Below, piece by piece: positions 35,062 to 45,149 of a DNA stretch of 64,000 nt; the stretch's first letter is position 1; every line of letters begins with the position of its first letter. The notes beneath the pieces were generated by a model that was given only the letters and a program-made list of their open reading frames with translations, ran no database searches and was not told where the DNA came from. The translations under genes were made by a program, and so were the position numbers. The stretch is from Flavobacterium aerium (GTDB lineage Bacteria > Bacteroidota > Bacteroidia > Flavobacteriales > Flavobacteriaceae), in NCBI RefSeq assembly GCF_030766725.1, contig NZ_JARQWR010000011.1:62001-126000 (forward strand), written 5' to 3'.

Positions 35062-35768
35062 ATCAATTTAGTTTTTGATTCGTAGCTTTTTGATGGGTGA
35101 TAAATAAAAAGACATGATTTTCCTTTTATTGCTTCAATGATTTCATCTCTTAATTCCATTGGAATTGCTGGACAACCTAGGCTTCTTCCTAGTCTACCAT
35201 TGTGTCTGATGAAATTTTCATTCGCATAGTCAGCACCATGCATTACAATAGCTCTTTCTCTTGCTTTATCATTGATTCCTTTTTCAAGACCATCTAATTG
35301 TAAAGACAATCCATGTTTTCCTAAATAAGTATCTCCTGTAGAATAGAATCCTAAACTACTTTTGAATGAATTAGGACTGTTTGAAAAAGCATTCGCAAAC
35401 TCGTCTCCCGTATTTTTTCCGTGAGCAACAAGCGATTGATATAATATTGTATTTGTTGTTAAATCAATAACCCACAGTCTTTTCTTATTAGCCGATAAAC
35501 TAAAATCTACTAAAGTCAAAATATCTTTTTGAATTAGTCCTTTATCTTTTAATATATAGAAACCTTGAAGGGCTTTTGAAAAGCTTTCTAATTTTGGTAA
35601 GGCAAAACTATTGGCTTGTAAATTATTATATATTGTTTCAACTTTTAATGTGAAACTGTTTGTTTTTGTTGTTGAGACTATTTTAGCACTCTCTCTATTT
35701 GTTTTTGTCACATTCGAGGAAAACGACATGAAAAAAAACATCACCACCGGCATAATCTTATAAATCAT
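35058..35768 (-). CDS. Murein L,D-transpeptidase catalytic-domain family protein (YkuD_2)
   Basis: Exported protein of 236 residues with a signal peptide (about 1-18). The catalytic domain has the conserved VMHGADYANENFI and the nucleophile region GRSLGCPAIP (Cys199), as in the YkuD_2 family, which is distinct from the classical YkuD domain of the convergent neighbour. It probably modifies peptidoglycan. It has a clear -7 box upstream, and its stop overlaps that of the neighbouring gene. Confidence 0.88.
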   Translation of the reverse strand: MIYKIMPVVMFFFMSFSSNVTKTNRESAKIVSTTKTNSFTLKVETIYNNLQANSFALPKLESFSKALQGFYILKDKGLIQKDILTLVDFSLSANKKRLWVIDLTTNTILYQSLVAHGKNTGDEFANAFSNSPNSFKSSLGFYSTGDTYLGKHGLSLQLDGLEKGINDKARERAIVMHGADYANENFIRHNGRLGRSLGCPAIPMELRDEIIEAIKGKSCLFIYHPSKSYESKTKLI

Positions 35769-35804
35769 TGTAAATGTTTGTGTTGCAATTAGTAATCAGG
35801 TTGC

Positions 35805-35812
35805 CAAAAATA
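35805..35812 (-). promoter_or_regulatory. -7 box of the YkuD_2 gene
   Basis: Reads TATTTTTG on the minus strand (exact consensus), about 30 bases of leader before the ATG at 35768. Confidence 0.6.
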
Positions 35813-35971
35813 TAAAAATATTGTTATAAACAAAACTTAGCCATAACAATTAGTTGTTTTTTAACAAAACAGCATTTTAACATTTAACTCCCTGCTAGTC
35901 TTTGTTTTACAAAAACGTAACACTTTATATAATATTGTCACATTTACTATAAAAATTATTTTTTTTATGAT

Positions 35972-35979
35972 TATTTTTG
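35972..35979 (+). promoter_or_regulatory. Candidate -7 box of gpmI
   Basis: TATTTTTG (exact consensus), leaving a leader of roughly 87 bases that contains the small hairpin at 36009-36026. Confidence 0.55.
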
Positions 35980-36072
35980 CTAGACACATCGGATTTAAAA
36001 AATCAAATACTAGGGATACTCCCAGTCATTCCATCCTTTGTTACTGAATAAATACTATAAAACTTCCATACA

Positions 36073-37590
36073 ATGCATAAAAAAGTAATCTTAATGATTC
36101 TTGATGGTTGGGGAAAATCTCCAAATCCAAAAGTTTCTGCAATTGACAATGCCAACACTCCTTTTATTGATAGTTTGTACACAAAATACCCTAATGCATC
36201 ATTGCGTACCGATGGATTAAATGTAGGTTTACCTGAGGGTCAAATGGGAAATAGCGAAGTGGGCCACATGAATTTAGGAGCGGGTCGAATTATTTACCAA
36301 GATTTAGCAAAAATAAATTTAGCTGTACAGAACAAGACATTAAACCAAGAGAAAACGCTTTTGGATGCTTTCAAATACGCAAAAGAAAATCATAAAAATG
36401 TACACTTCTTAGGATTAGTATCAAATGGAGGTGTTCATTCTCACATTGATCATTTAAAAGGCTTAGTAGATGCCACACAAGAATATGGTCTAGACAATGT
36501 ATTCATTCATGCTTTTACAGATGGCCGAGATGTTGATCCAAAATCAGGTAAATCTTTTATCACAGATTTGGACCATTATATCAAAAACACGACTGTAAAA
36601 TTAGCGTCAATCATTGGTCGTTATTATGCAATGGATCGTGACCGCCGTTGGGAACGAATCAAGCTTGCTTACGACCTTATCGTTAATGGAATAGGAACGC
36701 ATTCTAAAAATGCAAAGCAAAGTATTCAGGAGGATTATGATAAATCCATTACCGATGAGTTTATTAATCCTATCGTGATGGTCGATGCAAATGATAAACC
36801 TATCGCTACAATAAAAGAAGATGATGTTGTAATCTTTTTCAATTTCAGAACTGATCGTGGACGTCAATTAACAGAGGTATTAACTCAGGTGGATTGCCAT
36901 GAAGAGAATATGCATAAAATGAATTTATACTTTGTCACGTTGACTAATTATGATGACTCTTTCAAGGGTATTCATGTCGTTTATGACAAGGACAACATCA
37001 CTGAAACATTGGGTGAAGTTTTAGAGAAAAATCACAAGAAACAGATTCGTATCGCGGAAACAGAAAAATATCCTCATGTTACCTTTTTCTTTTCTGGTGG
37101 TAGAGAAATTCCTTTTGAGGGTGAAAGTAGACTTTTATGTCCTTCCCCAAAAGTAGCAACTTATGACTTAAAACCAGAAATGAGTGCTTATGACTTAAAA
37201 GATGCATTGATTCCCGAGTTAAACAAGAGGGATGTAGATTTCGTTTGTTTAAATTTTGCCAATGGCGATATGGTGGGACATACAGGTGTTATGTCTGCTG
37301 CTATTAAAGCTTGTGAAGCGGTTGATATTTGTGTGAAAGAAGTTATTGAAACGGCTTTAGCTAATGATTACACAACTATAGTGATTGCTGATCACGGAAA
37401 CTGTGAAACAATGATTAATCCTGATGGTAGTCCAAATACGGCTCACACCACGAACCCTGTTCCAATTATCCTTGTAGACAAAGAGCTAAAAACAATTCAC
37501 GATGGCGTATTAGGTGACATCGCTCCTACTATTTTAAAATTAATGGGAATTGAAAAACCTGCAGTAATGACGCGTCATTCTTTACTATAA
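36073..37590 (+). CDS. gpmI: 2,3-bisphosphoglycerate-independent phosphoglycerate mutase
   Basis: Glycolytic and gluconeogenic enzyme interconverting 3- and 2-phosphoglycerate using Mn2+. The 505-residue protein has the N-terminal metal aspartate in MILDGWGKSP, the phospho-serine motif GQMGNSEVGHMNLGAGRI (about 56-73), HAFTDGRDVDP and the C-terminal metal motifs NFANGDMVGHTG and IADHGNCE. Length is normal. It is a single gene with a bidirectional terminator shared with the convergent CoA-transferase gene. Confidence 0.97.
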   Translation: MHKKVILMILDGWGKSPNPKVSAIDNANTPFIDSLYTKYPNASLRTDGLNVGLPEGQMGNSEVGHMNLGAGRIIYQDLAKINLAVQNKTLNQEKTLLDAFKYAKENHKNVHFLGLVSNGGVHSHIDHLKGLVDATQEYGLDNVFIHAFTDGRDVDPKSGKSFITDLDHYIKNTTVKLASIIGRYYAMDRDRRWERIKLAYDLIVNGIGTHSKNAKQSIQEDYDKSITDEFINPIVMVDANDKPIATIKEDDVVIFFNFRTDRGRQLTEVLTQVDCHEENMHKMNLYFVTLTNYDDSFKGIHVVYDKDNITETLGEVLEKNHKKQIRIAETEKYPHVTFFFSGGREIPFEGESRLLCPSPKVATYDLKPEMSAYDLKDALIPELNKRDVDFVCLNFANGDMVGHTGVMSAAIKACEAVDICVKEVIETALANDYTTIVIADHGNCETMINPDGSPNTAHTTNPVPIILVDKELKTIHDGVLGDIAPTILKLMGIEKPAVMTRHSLL

Positions 37591-37608
37591 TTGGTTTCTG
37601 AATTCAAT

Positions 37609-37645
37609 AAAAAAAGAGGTATTTCAAATGAAGTACCTCTTTTTT
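37609..37645. terminator. Bidirectional terminator, gpmI versus CoA-transferase
   Basis: AAAAAAAGAGGTA pairs with TACCTCTTTTTT, with an inner TTTC/GAAG continuation around AAAT. A-run and T-run at both ends serve both strands. Confidence 0.9.
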
Positions 37646-37647
37646 AT

Positions 37648-38922
37648 TTATAGCTTACTGATCATATCAAAGTAAGCCTTTTCTATTTGCTCCTGATGAT
37701 CTGGATGCGCAATTTTAATCATTTCTTTTGCCCGTTCTTTCAAAGTCTTTGCATACATATTCGCAATCCCATATTCGGTTACAATATACTGTACATGTGA
37801 ACGTGTTGTAACAACTCCTGCTCCTTGTTTCAAATAAGGCACAATCCTACTCTCTCCTCTTTTCGTTACAGAAGGCAATGCAATAATTGCTTTTCCTCCA
37901 TTGCTTAGGGATGCTCCTCTTATGAAATCCATTTGTCCACCTACACCTGAATACATTTTCCCACCAATGGAATCTGCACAAACTTGCCCCGTAATATCAA
38001 CCTCGATTGCCGAGTTTATCGCAATCATTTTAGGATTACGTCGAATTACTGATGTATCGTTCACATAGGATGACTCTCGCATTTCAATAAATGGGTTATC
38101 ATCTACAAAATCATATAATCTCTGGGATCCTATCAGAAAAGTAGCTAATGCTCTTCCTCTGTTTACTCCTTTATAATTGCAATTAATGATGTCTTTTTCA
38201 ATCAAATCGATCACACCATCGGAAAACATTTCGGTATGCAATCCTAAGTTTTTATGATTGGTTAATTGTGTCAGAACTGCATTGGGTATGGATCCAATTC
38301 CCATTTGTAAGGTGCTCTCATCTTCAATTAATGAGGCTACATATCGCCCAATTGTTGCTTCTTGTTCCGAAATAGAAGCCATTTCGTGACATGCCATTGG
38401 AACATCAACCTCAACTAAATAATCTATTTCGGAAACATGCAATAATCCATCACCAAATGTTCGAGGCATTCGAGGATTTACTTGTGCTATTACTACTTTC
38501 GAATTTTCAATCGCTGCCAAGGAAGCTTCAACCGAAACACCTAATGAACAATATCCATGTCTGTCTGGAGGGGAAACTTGTACAAAAACAACATCTAGTG
38601 GCACTACTTTTTTGCGAAATAATAAAGGTAATTCACTGAGAAAAACTGGGGTGTAAGAGCCATTTCCTTCTTTTAATGTATGTCTTACATTTTTACCAAT
38701 AAAAAAGGAGTTTACATGGAAGCTTTCATGCAAAGCTGGATCAGCATAAGGCGCTTCTCCTTCGGTATGCAAATGGCAAACTTCTACGTTTCTTAATTCA
38801 GATGCTCTTTCTGCCAAGGCTTTCGTTAATACTGTAGGCGTTGCTGCTGCTGCCTGTACATATACCCTATCATTCGATTTTACAACTTTGACAGCATCTG
38901 CTGCCGAAATATATTGACTCAT
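37648..38922 (-). CDS. Acetyl-CoA hydrolase/transferase family protein (4-hydroxybutyrate CoA-transferase-like)
   Basis: Class I CoA-transferase of 424 residues. It shows VQVSPPDRHGYCSLG (about 113-127), MGIGSIPNAV (about 208-217) and GLHTEMFSDG (about 230-239), whose glutamate is the catalytic residue that forms the acyl-CoA thioester. It most resembles 4-hydroxybutyrate/acetate CoA-transferases, but no butyrate genes are nearby and the acyl group is not certain. Single gene, -7 box upstream, shared terminator downstream. Confidence 0.88.
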   Translation of the reverse strand: MSQYISAADAVKVVKSNDRVYVQAAAATPTVLTKALAERASELRNVEVCHLHTEGEAPYADPALHESFHVNSFFIGKNVRHTLKEGNGSYTPVFLSELPLLFRKKVVPLDVVFVQVSPPDRHGYCSLGVSVEASLAAIENSKVVIAQVNPRMPRTFGDGLLHVSEIDYLVEVDVPMACHEMASISEQEATIGRYVASLIEDESTLQMGIGSIPNAVLTQLTNHKNLGLHTEMFSDGVIDLIEKDIINCNYKGVNRGRALATFLIGSQRLYDFVDDNPFIEMRESSYVNDTSVIRRNPKMIAINSAIEVDITGQVCADSIGGKMYSGVGGQMDFIRGASLSNGGKAIIALPSVTKRGESRIVPYLKQGAGVVTTRSHVQYIVTEYGIANMYAKTLKERAKEMIKIAHPDHQEQIEKAYFDMISKL

Positions 38923-38938
38923 ACCTGATAATTTTATT

Positions 38939-38946
38939 CAAAAATA
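38939..38946 (-). promoter_or_regulatory. -7 box of the CoA-transferase gene
   Basis: Reads TATTTTTG on the minus strand, about 10 bases of leader before the ATG at 38922. Confidence 0.6.
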
Positions 38947-39021
38947 CATCCCTTTAAATTACGAAAAAATGATAAACCTCATGTATTAATTTCAAATAAA
39001 AAATTAATCAACGAAATGTTG

Positions 39022-39029
39022 TACTTTTG
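39022..39029 (+). promoter_or_regulatory. -7 box of map
   Basis: TACTTTTG (exact consensus). It lies downstream of the in-frame ATG at 39016, so that codon cannot be transcribed from this promoter and the ATG at 39049 is the likely start. Confidence 0.7.
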
Positions 39030-39048
39030 CACCTTTAAAATTAGTGTT

Positions 39049-39870
39049 ATGATTATTATTAAAACTCGTGAAGAAATTGAATTAATGCGTGAAAGTGCAT
39101 TAATCGTGTCCAAAACATTAGGAATGCTCGCTACAGAGATTAAACCTGGTGTAACGACTCTTCAACTTGATAAATTAGCAGAAACTTACATTAGAGATCA
39201 TGGTGCTGTACCTGGATTCTTAGGATTATATGGTTGCCCTTCTACATTATTAACCAGTGTAAATGAGCAAATTGTTCATGGTTTACCAACGAATAGACCT
39301 ATTGAAGAAGGTGATATCGTTTCTATAGATTGTGGTACAATCAAAAATGAATATTATGGTGATCATGCCTATACTTTTGAAGTAGGTGATGTGAAACCAG
39401 AAACTAAAAAATTATTACAAATTACCAAAGAATCACTTTACGTTGGTATCCGTGAATTACGTTTAGGTAATCGCGTAGAAGATGTAGGAAATGCTATTCA
39501 GCGTTATACTGAAGCACATGGTTATGGTGTTGTAAGAGAGCTTGTAGGTCATGGTTTAGGTAAAAAAATGCACGAGGATCCTGAAATGCCTAACTACGGT
39601 AAACGTGGTAGAGGTAAACTTTTTGTAGAAGGAATGGTTGTTGCAATCGAGCCTATGATTAACATGAAGTCTAAAAACATCAAACAATTAAAAGATGGTT
39701 GGACAATTGTAACTGCAGATGGTAAACCTAGTGCTCACTTTGAACATGATGTAGCTATTGTAGATGGTAAACCAGAATTGTTATCCACATTTGCTTATAT
39801 CTATAAAGCTTTAGGTATTGTATCGAATGAGGAAGATGAATTCAGACAAAAACCTTTGGTTATTTCTTAA
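39049..39870 (+). CDS. map: Type I methionine aminopeptidase
   Basis: Removes the initiator methionine from new proteins. With ATG at 39049 it has 273 residues and starts MIIIKTREEIELMRES. The pita-bread fold residues are visible: CPSTLLTSVNEQIVHG, SIDCGTIKNEYYGDHAYTF with the first metal aspartates, ELVGHGLGKKMHEDPEMPN with the metal histidine, and AIEPM. An upstream in-frame ATG at 39016 precedes the -7 box and is rejected. The stop overlaps the next start by one base (TAATG). Confidence 0.96.
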   Translation: MIIIKTREEIELMRESALIVSKTLGMLATEIKPGVTTLQLDKLAETYIRDHGAVPGFLGLYGCPSTLLTSVNEQIVHGLPTNRPIEEGDIVSIDCGTIKNEYYGDHAYTFEVGDVKPETKKLLQITKESLYVGIRELRLGNRVEDVGNAIQRYTEAHGYGVVRELVGHGLGKKMHEDPEMPNYGKRGRGKLFVEGMVVAIEPMINMKSKNIKQLKDGWTIVTADGKPSAHFEHDVAIVDGKPELLSTFAYIYKALGIVSNEEDEFRQKPLVIS

Positions 39871-40637
39871 TGAAAAAGGCGTTTAAATTTATTCTGAATA
39901 CTATACCAAGGCCTCTATTAATTCGATTGAGTTATGTTGCCAGACCTGTATTGGCCTTATTTTTAAAGGGTGATACTTATACGGATCCTATTGACGGAAA
40001 AAGTTTTAAAAATTTCCTTCCTTATGGTTATGGTACTCAACGTAATAATGTCTTATCCCCAAGCACTCTTTCACTAGAAAGACACCGCTTATTGTGGTTG
40101 TATCTGAAAAATGAAACTAATTTTTTCACCCAACCCAAAAAGATTTTACATTTTGCACCTGAGCAGGCTTTTTACAAGCGTTTCAGAAAACAAAAAAACT
40201 TAGAGTATACTACAACTGATTTATATTCTCCTTTGGCGGATGTAAAAGCAGATATTTGTAATCTACCATTTCAAGACAATAGTTTTGACCTTATTCTTTG
40301 TAATCATGTCTTGGAGCATATTCCGGATGATACTAAAGCAATGGAAGAATTATACCGCATTCTGAAACCTGGAGGTATGGGAATTTTCCAGATTCCACAG
40401 GATTTGAATCGCGCTACAACTTTTGAAGATAATAGTATTACTGATCCCAAAAAACGCGCTGAAATATTTGGTCAATATGATCATGTTCGCGTGTATGGTC
40501 GTGATTATTTTAACAAACTTAGATCCATTGGATTCACCGTTGTAGAAGAAGATTATACTACCAAAATAGGACCTGAATTAGTCGAACGTTATTGTTTGGC
40601 AAAAGGAGAAATCATTCCTATTTGTTATAAAAAATAA
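39870..40637 (+). CDS. Class I SAM-dependent methyltransferase
   Basis: Methyltransferase of 255 residues. The middle domain matches Methyltransf_11: ILHFAPEQAFYKRF (about 91-104), DLYSPLADVKADICNLPF, SFDLILCNHVLEHIPDD (about 140-156) and LKPGGMGIFQIP. The N-terminal 80 residues are less conserved and may be family-specific. Substrate unknown. Its start overlaps the map stop by one base, so the two are coupled. Confidence 0.88.
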   Translation: MKKAFKFILNTIPRPLLIRLSYVARPVLALFLKGDTYTDPIDGKSFKNFLPYGYGTQRNNVLSPSTLSLERHRLLWLYLKNETNFFTQPKKILHFAPEQAFYKRFRKQKNLEYTTTDLYSPLADVKADICNLPFQDNSFDLILCNHVLEHIPDDTKAMEELYRILKPGGMGIFQIPQDLNRATTFEDNSITDPKKRAEIFGQYDHVRVYGRDYFNKLRSIGFTVVEEDYTTKIGPELVERYCLAKGEIIPICYKK

Positions 40638-40669
40638 AACCCCTGTAAGAATTACTCACAGGGGTTTTT
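40636..40669. terminator. Bidirectional terminator, methyltransferase versus M16 peptidase
   Basis: AAAACCCCTGT (40636-40646) pairs perfectly with ACAGGGGTTTT (40658-40668) across an 11-base loop, with T and A runs at the ends. The stem begins inside the methyltransferase stop codon. Confidence 0.88.
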
Positions 40670-40694
40670 CATTGTATGTCAATACTCTTAGCTC

Positions 40695-43505
40695 TTAGTT
40701 CATTTCTGGCATCAGCATTCCGATAATTTTATCCTTTGTTAAATACTTTTTAGCAACAGCTTGAATTTCTTTTGCCGTTACAGCATTTACTTTCTGCTCA
40801 TACCCTACAACATCGTTTACATCTGTTCCATCAACATAGGCCGACTTTAATGATCCTAACCAGAATCTGTTTTCTTTCAAATCCTTCTTATAATCTAAAA
40901 TTTCCCCTTCTTTATATTTCACTACATCTTTTTGATCTGGCCCATTGTCCACTATTTTTTGCAATTCGCGCAATGCCGAAGCAGTTAATTTTTCTGCATT
41001 TTCTGGTCCGCATGGAAAACTAATCGAAAAACTGTACGATCCATAAGGTACTTTATTCAAAGATCCTCTCGCTCCAACACCATAAACTCCACTTTCATTT
41101 TCTCTTAATTCCTCTACTAACTTAATAGACAGCACTTCCCCTAAAGCTTGCATAGCCATATCTTCTTTTGGATCATATTTACAATCTCCCTGATACATAA
41201 TTGTCACAGAACTTTTAGGGTCTGTTCCTTTATTGACTACTTTTTTATGATCTCCTTTGATATAACGGTATCCCAAATCTATCATCTTCTCTCTTTCCAT
41301 AGTTGAGGGTAACGAAGCAAGATATTGTTCTGAATATTTCTCCATGGCTGCATCGTCAATATTCCCTACAAAATAGAAAACAAAATCTCCTGCATTAGCA
41401 AAACGTTCTTTATACTTCTTATAGGCTAAATCATAATCCGCAACTTCCAATGCTTTTTCGTCTGGAAAGATCCCTGTGAACCTTGGATTCTCAGCATAGA
41501 TATATCTGTAGAATTGATCTTGAAAGTAATAACTTGGTGTTGACAATAGATTTTTAAACACAGCGGTCTGTTTTTGTTTATAACCTGCAAATGCCTCATC
41601 ATCTTGATTTAAATCTGTAAAATAAGCATGGGTCATTTGAAACAAATATTCTAAATCTTTTGGTGTTGAACTACCACGGACTCCTTCTGTAATTGCAGAT
41701 ATATAAGGAGAAGCTTTTGCTATTTTACCCGTCATGAATTTATTGATATCGTTTATTTTTAGTCCTGAAACACCTGCCTCTGTCAAACCATTGTTTGCCC
41801 ATTGTGTCTTGTTCATTTCTTCATTAGAATACAAGTTTGTTCCGCCAAAGCTTACAGCATCCATCAAAACTTCATCATTCTTAAAATCTGTTTTTTTGTA
41901 AACAACCTTCGCACCATTTGAAAGTGTCAATGTCGTTGTACCGATTTTATCATTTGTTTCCTTCTTTATAACTTTACCTGGCTTCACTTCTTTACGCAAT
42001 AAACTTTGTACCATTTCTGAATCTTGGTACGCTGTTAATGCCGCTGAATTCACTTTCAAAACTTCCAAAACTTCTTTTTCAGTTACTTTTTTCAGTCCTT
42101 CTTTTTCTGGTCCAGTAATAACCACAACTCGATTATCCTCCTTGATGTAATTAGTAATCAATTTATTCACTTCCTCCACCTTTATTGTAGGAAATAAGTT
42201 TTTTATCGTTTCATATTCCCAAGCAATACCAGGAACAGGTTCATTTTTCAAGAAATTACCTTGGTACTCTCCCACAAAATTGACAGAATTTGTTTTATCA
42301 CGATCATTGTATGTTTTTTCATAACTAGCTAAATACTCTGCTTTTGCTCGCTCTAATTCATTTTGAGTAAATCCAAATTTACGTACCCTCTCATTTTCTT
42401 CAACAACAACTTTCAATCCTTGTAAAGATTTATCTTCTTGTGTCATTGCAGATGCTTGATAAGCATCTTTGGTTCTTGCCCATGTACTTCCATAGTATGC
42501 ATAAGCATAGTTAAATGGCGGATTAGCAGTATTTACTAATTCATCTAATCTATTATTCAACATGCTTGAGAATAATCCTTTTAAAAGATCATTTCTATAA
42601 TCATTTACAGTCACAGTGGTTTTTGGAGCATCGTAATCTTTATAAACAAGATTTACTCTCGTAAAAGAAGCTTCTTTATCTGATTCTACAGCTACAAAAG
42701 TTTCTTTGTGATTCGGCACATCGTAAGTCTTTCTTGGTCGTTCATTTTTTGGATTTTTATAGCCTGAAAAATGTTCTATAATTTTCTTCTCCATCGCTAC
42801 TGGATCTATATCACCAACCACAATTACACTCATCAGATTAGGTCTATACCAATCTTTATAGAATCGAATTAATGCTTCATGCTTGAACTTTTCTAAAATC
42901 TCTTTTTTACCAATTGGCAAACGATCTGCATAATGCGATTTATATAACATTTTAGAAATATACTTTCCTAACATTCTTTTATCAGCACCTAATCCTAAAC
43001 GATATTCTTCTAAGACTACTCCTCTTTCTTTATCAATTTCCTCTGGTGTCAAAACGGTATTAAAAGCCCAATCTTCTATAATCTGAAATCCTTTCTCTAA
43101 CTTTTCCGGGTCGTCAGATGGTATTGGTAGGAAATATGCTGTTTCATCAAAACTGGTATAGGCATTTAAATGCTGTCCAAATTTCACTCCAATACTTTGA
43201 AGATAATCTACTAATTGATTTTTAGGAAAACGTTTGGTTCCATTAAAACACATATGTTCCATAAAATGCGCTAATCCGCGTTGATCATCGTCTTCCAAAA
43301 TAGAACCTGCATTCACTACTAATCTTAAATCAACCTTATTTTCTGGTTTTGAGTTTTTCTTAATGTAATATGTTAATCCATTTTTTAATTTTCCTTTTTT
43401 AACGGTTGCATCAAATGGAATTGGCGAATCCGATTTAAATTCCTGCGCAAAAATAAATCCTGGAACGGTCATCAGGAGGAATAACAATACGTTCAATTGC
43501 TTCAT
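40695..43505 (-). CDS. M16-family zinc peptidase (insulinase/pitrilysin type), exported
   Basis: Large exported metallopeptidase of 936 residues with a signal peptide ending near IFAQ (about 18-21). The inverted zinc motif is HFMEH in RGLAHFMEHMCFNGT (about 77-91), with a distal glutamate in the EYRLG region. The protein holds two M16 halves in tandem, the second without a zinc motif, as usual for this class. It probably degrades peptides in the periplasm. Confidence 0.92.
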   Translation of the reverse strand: MKQLNVLLFLLMTVPGFIFAQEFKSDSPIPFDATVKKGKLKNGLTYYIKKNSKPENKVDLRLVVNAGSILEDDDQRGLAHFMEHMCFNGTKRFPKNQLVDYLQSIGVKFGQHLNAYTSFDETAYFLPIPSDDPEKLEKGFQIIEDWAFNTVLTPEEIDKERGVVLEEYRLGLGADKRMLGKYISKMLYKSHYADRLPIGKKEILEKFKHEALIRFYKDWYRPNLMSVIVVGDIDPVAMEKKIIEHFSGYKNPKNERPRKTYDVPNHKETFVAVESDKEASFTRVNLVYKDYDAPKTTVTVNDYRNDLLKGLFSSMLNNRLDELVNTANPPFNYAYAYYGSTWARTKDAYQASAMTQEDKSLQGLKVVVEENERVRKFGFTQNELERAKAEYLASYEKTYNDRDKTNSVNFVGEYQGNFLKNEPVPGIAWEYETIKNLFPTIKVEEVNKLITNYIKEDNRVVVITGPEKEGLKKVTEKEVLEVLKVNSAALTAYQDSEMVQSLLRKEVKPGKVIKKETNDKIGTTTLTLSNGAKVVYKKTDFKNDEVLMDAVSFGGTNLYSNEEMNKTQWANNGLTEAGVSGLKINDINKFMTGKIAKASPYISAITEGVRGSSTPKDLEYLFQMTHAYFTDLNQDDEAFAGYKQKQTAVFKNLLSTPSYYFQDQFYRYIYAENPRFTGIFPDEKALEVADYDLAYKKYKERFANAGDFVFYFVGNIDDAAMEKYSEQYLASLPSTMEREKMIDLGYRYIKGDHKKVVNKGTDPKSSVTIMYQGDCKYDPKEDMAMQALGEVLSIKLVEELRENESGVYGVGARGSLNKVPYGSYSFSISFPCGPENAEKLTASALRELQKIVDNGPDQKDVVKYKEGEILDYKKDLKENRFWLGSLKSAYVDGTDVNDVVGYEQKVNAVTAKEIQAVAKKYLTKDKIIGMLMPEMN

Positions 43506-43781
43506 AAAATTATATGTTATTTAGTTATAGTTGCAGGTAAAACTAGTTACATAATGCTATTCAAGAAATTCAATTATACTAATTTTAACTAAATCACATG
43601 AATATATTAACTTTATCTCACACAATATTAAACAATTACACATTAATACTCGATTATTATAAAAATACCATTCTTTGGTCCTTTTCGGAGAAAACTTCTT
43701 CTAATTCAAGTTTTTAAACCCATGCAATCGGTGAGAATTACTATATTTACATTTTATACGTATAATTTAGACGCTCGAAAG

Positions 43782-45038
43782 ATGGTTTTGAAAAAGTTTA
43801 ATTATTTTCTTTGTTGGTTACTTCTTACGAATGTAATGATCAGTTTTGCACAGGTACAAAATGAAGTAGCGCCTCCCTATAACATAAAAACAGTCAGTTT
43901 TGTTCAAAACCAACAAAACATGATTCCTATATTCCGAAAAGGAGATACTTTTCAACTTCAATTTGACGATTTGTTTGGTGATGAGTCCAACTATTATTAT
44001 ACTATCACACATTGTAATTACGACTGGACGCCTTCACAATTAGCGAAGAGCGAATACTTAGAGGGCTTTGATAATCAAAGAATCCGTGATTATGAGAATT
44101 CATTCAATACCTTACAAATTTATTCACACTATCGATTATCGATTCCAAACGTTCAGACGAATCTAAGAGTGACTGGAAACTATATCATCAATATCCTTAA
44201 TGAAGATCAAAACATTGTTTTTTCAAGAAAATTTGTCTTGTATGATGATTTAGTAAGCGTGCCTTTGCAGATGAAAAGATCTCGTGACTTAAGTACTATC
44301 GAACAGAAACAGAATTTAGATTTTGCTATAAAATCACCTAATTTATTATTCCAAAGTCCTTTGCAAAATGTAAAAGTATTATTGATGCAAAATGGTCAAT
44401 GGAACAATGCCATTTACAATATCAAACCACAATACACCATTGGGAATGATTTGATTTATAAATACAATACTGAAACTCAATTTTGGGGTGGAAATGAATT
44501 TTTAAATTTTGATAATAAAGAAATTCGAACGGTGAATAATACTGTTTTATATGTAGATGCAAAAGACATTTACAACAGTCACTTATACACTAACGAAGCA
44601 CGTGCTAACAAAATCTATACGTACTACCCTGATATTAACGGTAACTTTGTATTGCGTAATATGAATGCTGCAAATAACGAAGTCGAAGCTGATTATGCTT
44701 GGGTATATTTTAGTTTAAGTGCTCCTGAATACTTTGGTAAAAAAGATATTTATGTTTCTGGAATGTTCAATAATTATTTATTGACTGATGAAAACAAAAT
44801 GAAGTATAATCAAGAAAAAGGGCTTTATGAAAAAGCAATTATGATTAAACAAGGTTTCACGAATTTCAAATATGTAATTTCTGACGGTAAAAAAGTAGAC
44901 GATGAAAATGCTATTGATGGTAATTATTATCAAACTGAAAACGAATATTTCGTTGTTGTATATTACCGTGAAAATGGAGAACGATATGATCGTGTAATTG
45001 GTAAAGGAGTAGCAAGTTCACAGAACATTACGAATTAA
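43782..45038 (+). CDS. Type IX secretion system plug protein (DUF5103)
   Basis: Exported protein of 418 residues. I recognise the DUF5103 family, which includes the Plug protein seen closing the SprA translocon in Flavobacterium johnsoniae. With ATG at 43782 it begins MVLKKFNYFLCWLLL and has a signal peptide ending near SFAQ. A longer frame from 43722 would put 20 residues before the signal and is unlikely. Motifs include FDDLFGDESNYYYTITHCNYDW and YVSGMFNNYLLTDENKM. It should act at the outer membrane in T9SS export. Confidence 0.87.
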   Translation: MVLKKFNYFLCWLLLTNVMISFAQVQNEVAPPYNIKTVSFVQNQQNMIPIFRKGDTFQLQFDDLFGDESNYYYTITHCNYDWTPSQLAKSEYLEGFDNQRIRDYENSFNTLQIYSHYRLSIPNVQTNLRVTGNYIINILNEDQNIVFSRKFVLYDDLVSVPLQMKRSRDLSTIEQKQNLDFAIKSPNLLFQSPLQNVKVLLMQNGQWNNAIYNIKPQYTIGNDLIYKYNTETQFWGGNEFLNFDNKEIRTVNNTVLYVDAKDIYNSHLYTNEARANKIYTYYPDINGNFVLRNMNAANNEVEADYAWVYFSLSAPEYFGKKDIYVSGMFNNYLLTDENKMKYNQEKGLYEKAIMIKQGFTNFKYVISDGKKVDDENAIDGNYYQTENEYFVVVYYRENGERYDRVIGKGVASSQNITN

Positions 45039-45149
45039 TTTTAAAGATAATTTAACTAAACTTAATCCCTTGCTTTTCTAGAGATCTAATATTTTTTTTA
45101 TCTTTACACAACATTTTTAAAGAATCTTTCAGAAAATATTTACAACCCT

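Larger units (their letters stand above)
35769..36072. other. Divergent non-coding spacer with a leader hairpin before gpmI
   Basis: Contains -7 boxes for both flanking genes. ACTAGGG (36009-36015) can pair with CCCAGT (36021-36026), forming a small bulged hairpin in the gpmI leader. No open reading frame or known riboswitch was recognised. Confidence 0.5.

Noticed and set aside
36009-36026. Riboswitch in the gpmI leader
   Set aside because: The hairpin is short, bulged and matches no riboswitch class I know; kept only as a note in the spacer entry.
39016-39048. N-terminal extension of methionine aminopeptidase
   Set aside because: The ATG precedes the -7 box at 39022-39029 and adds residues unlike the family start.
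43722-43781. N-terminal extension of the T9SS plug protein
   Set aside because: It would place 20 residues ahead of a good signal peptide that begins at 43782.
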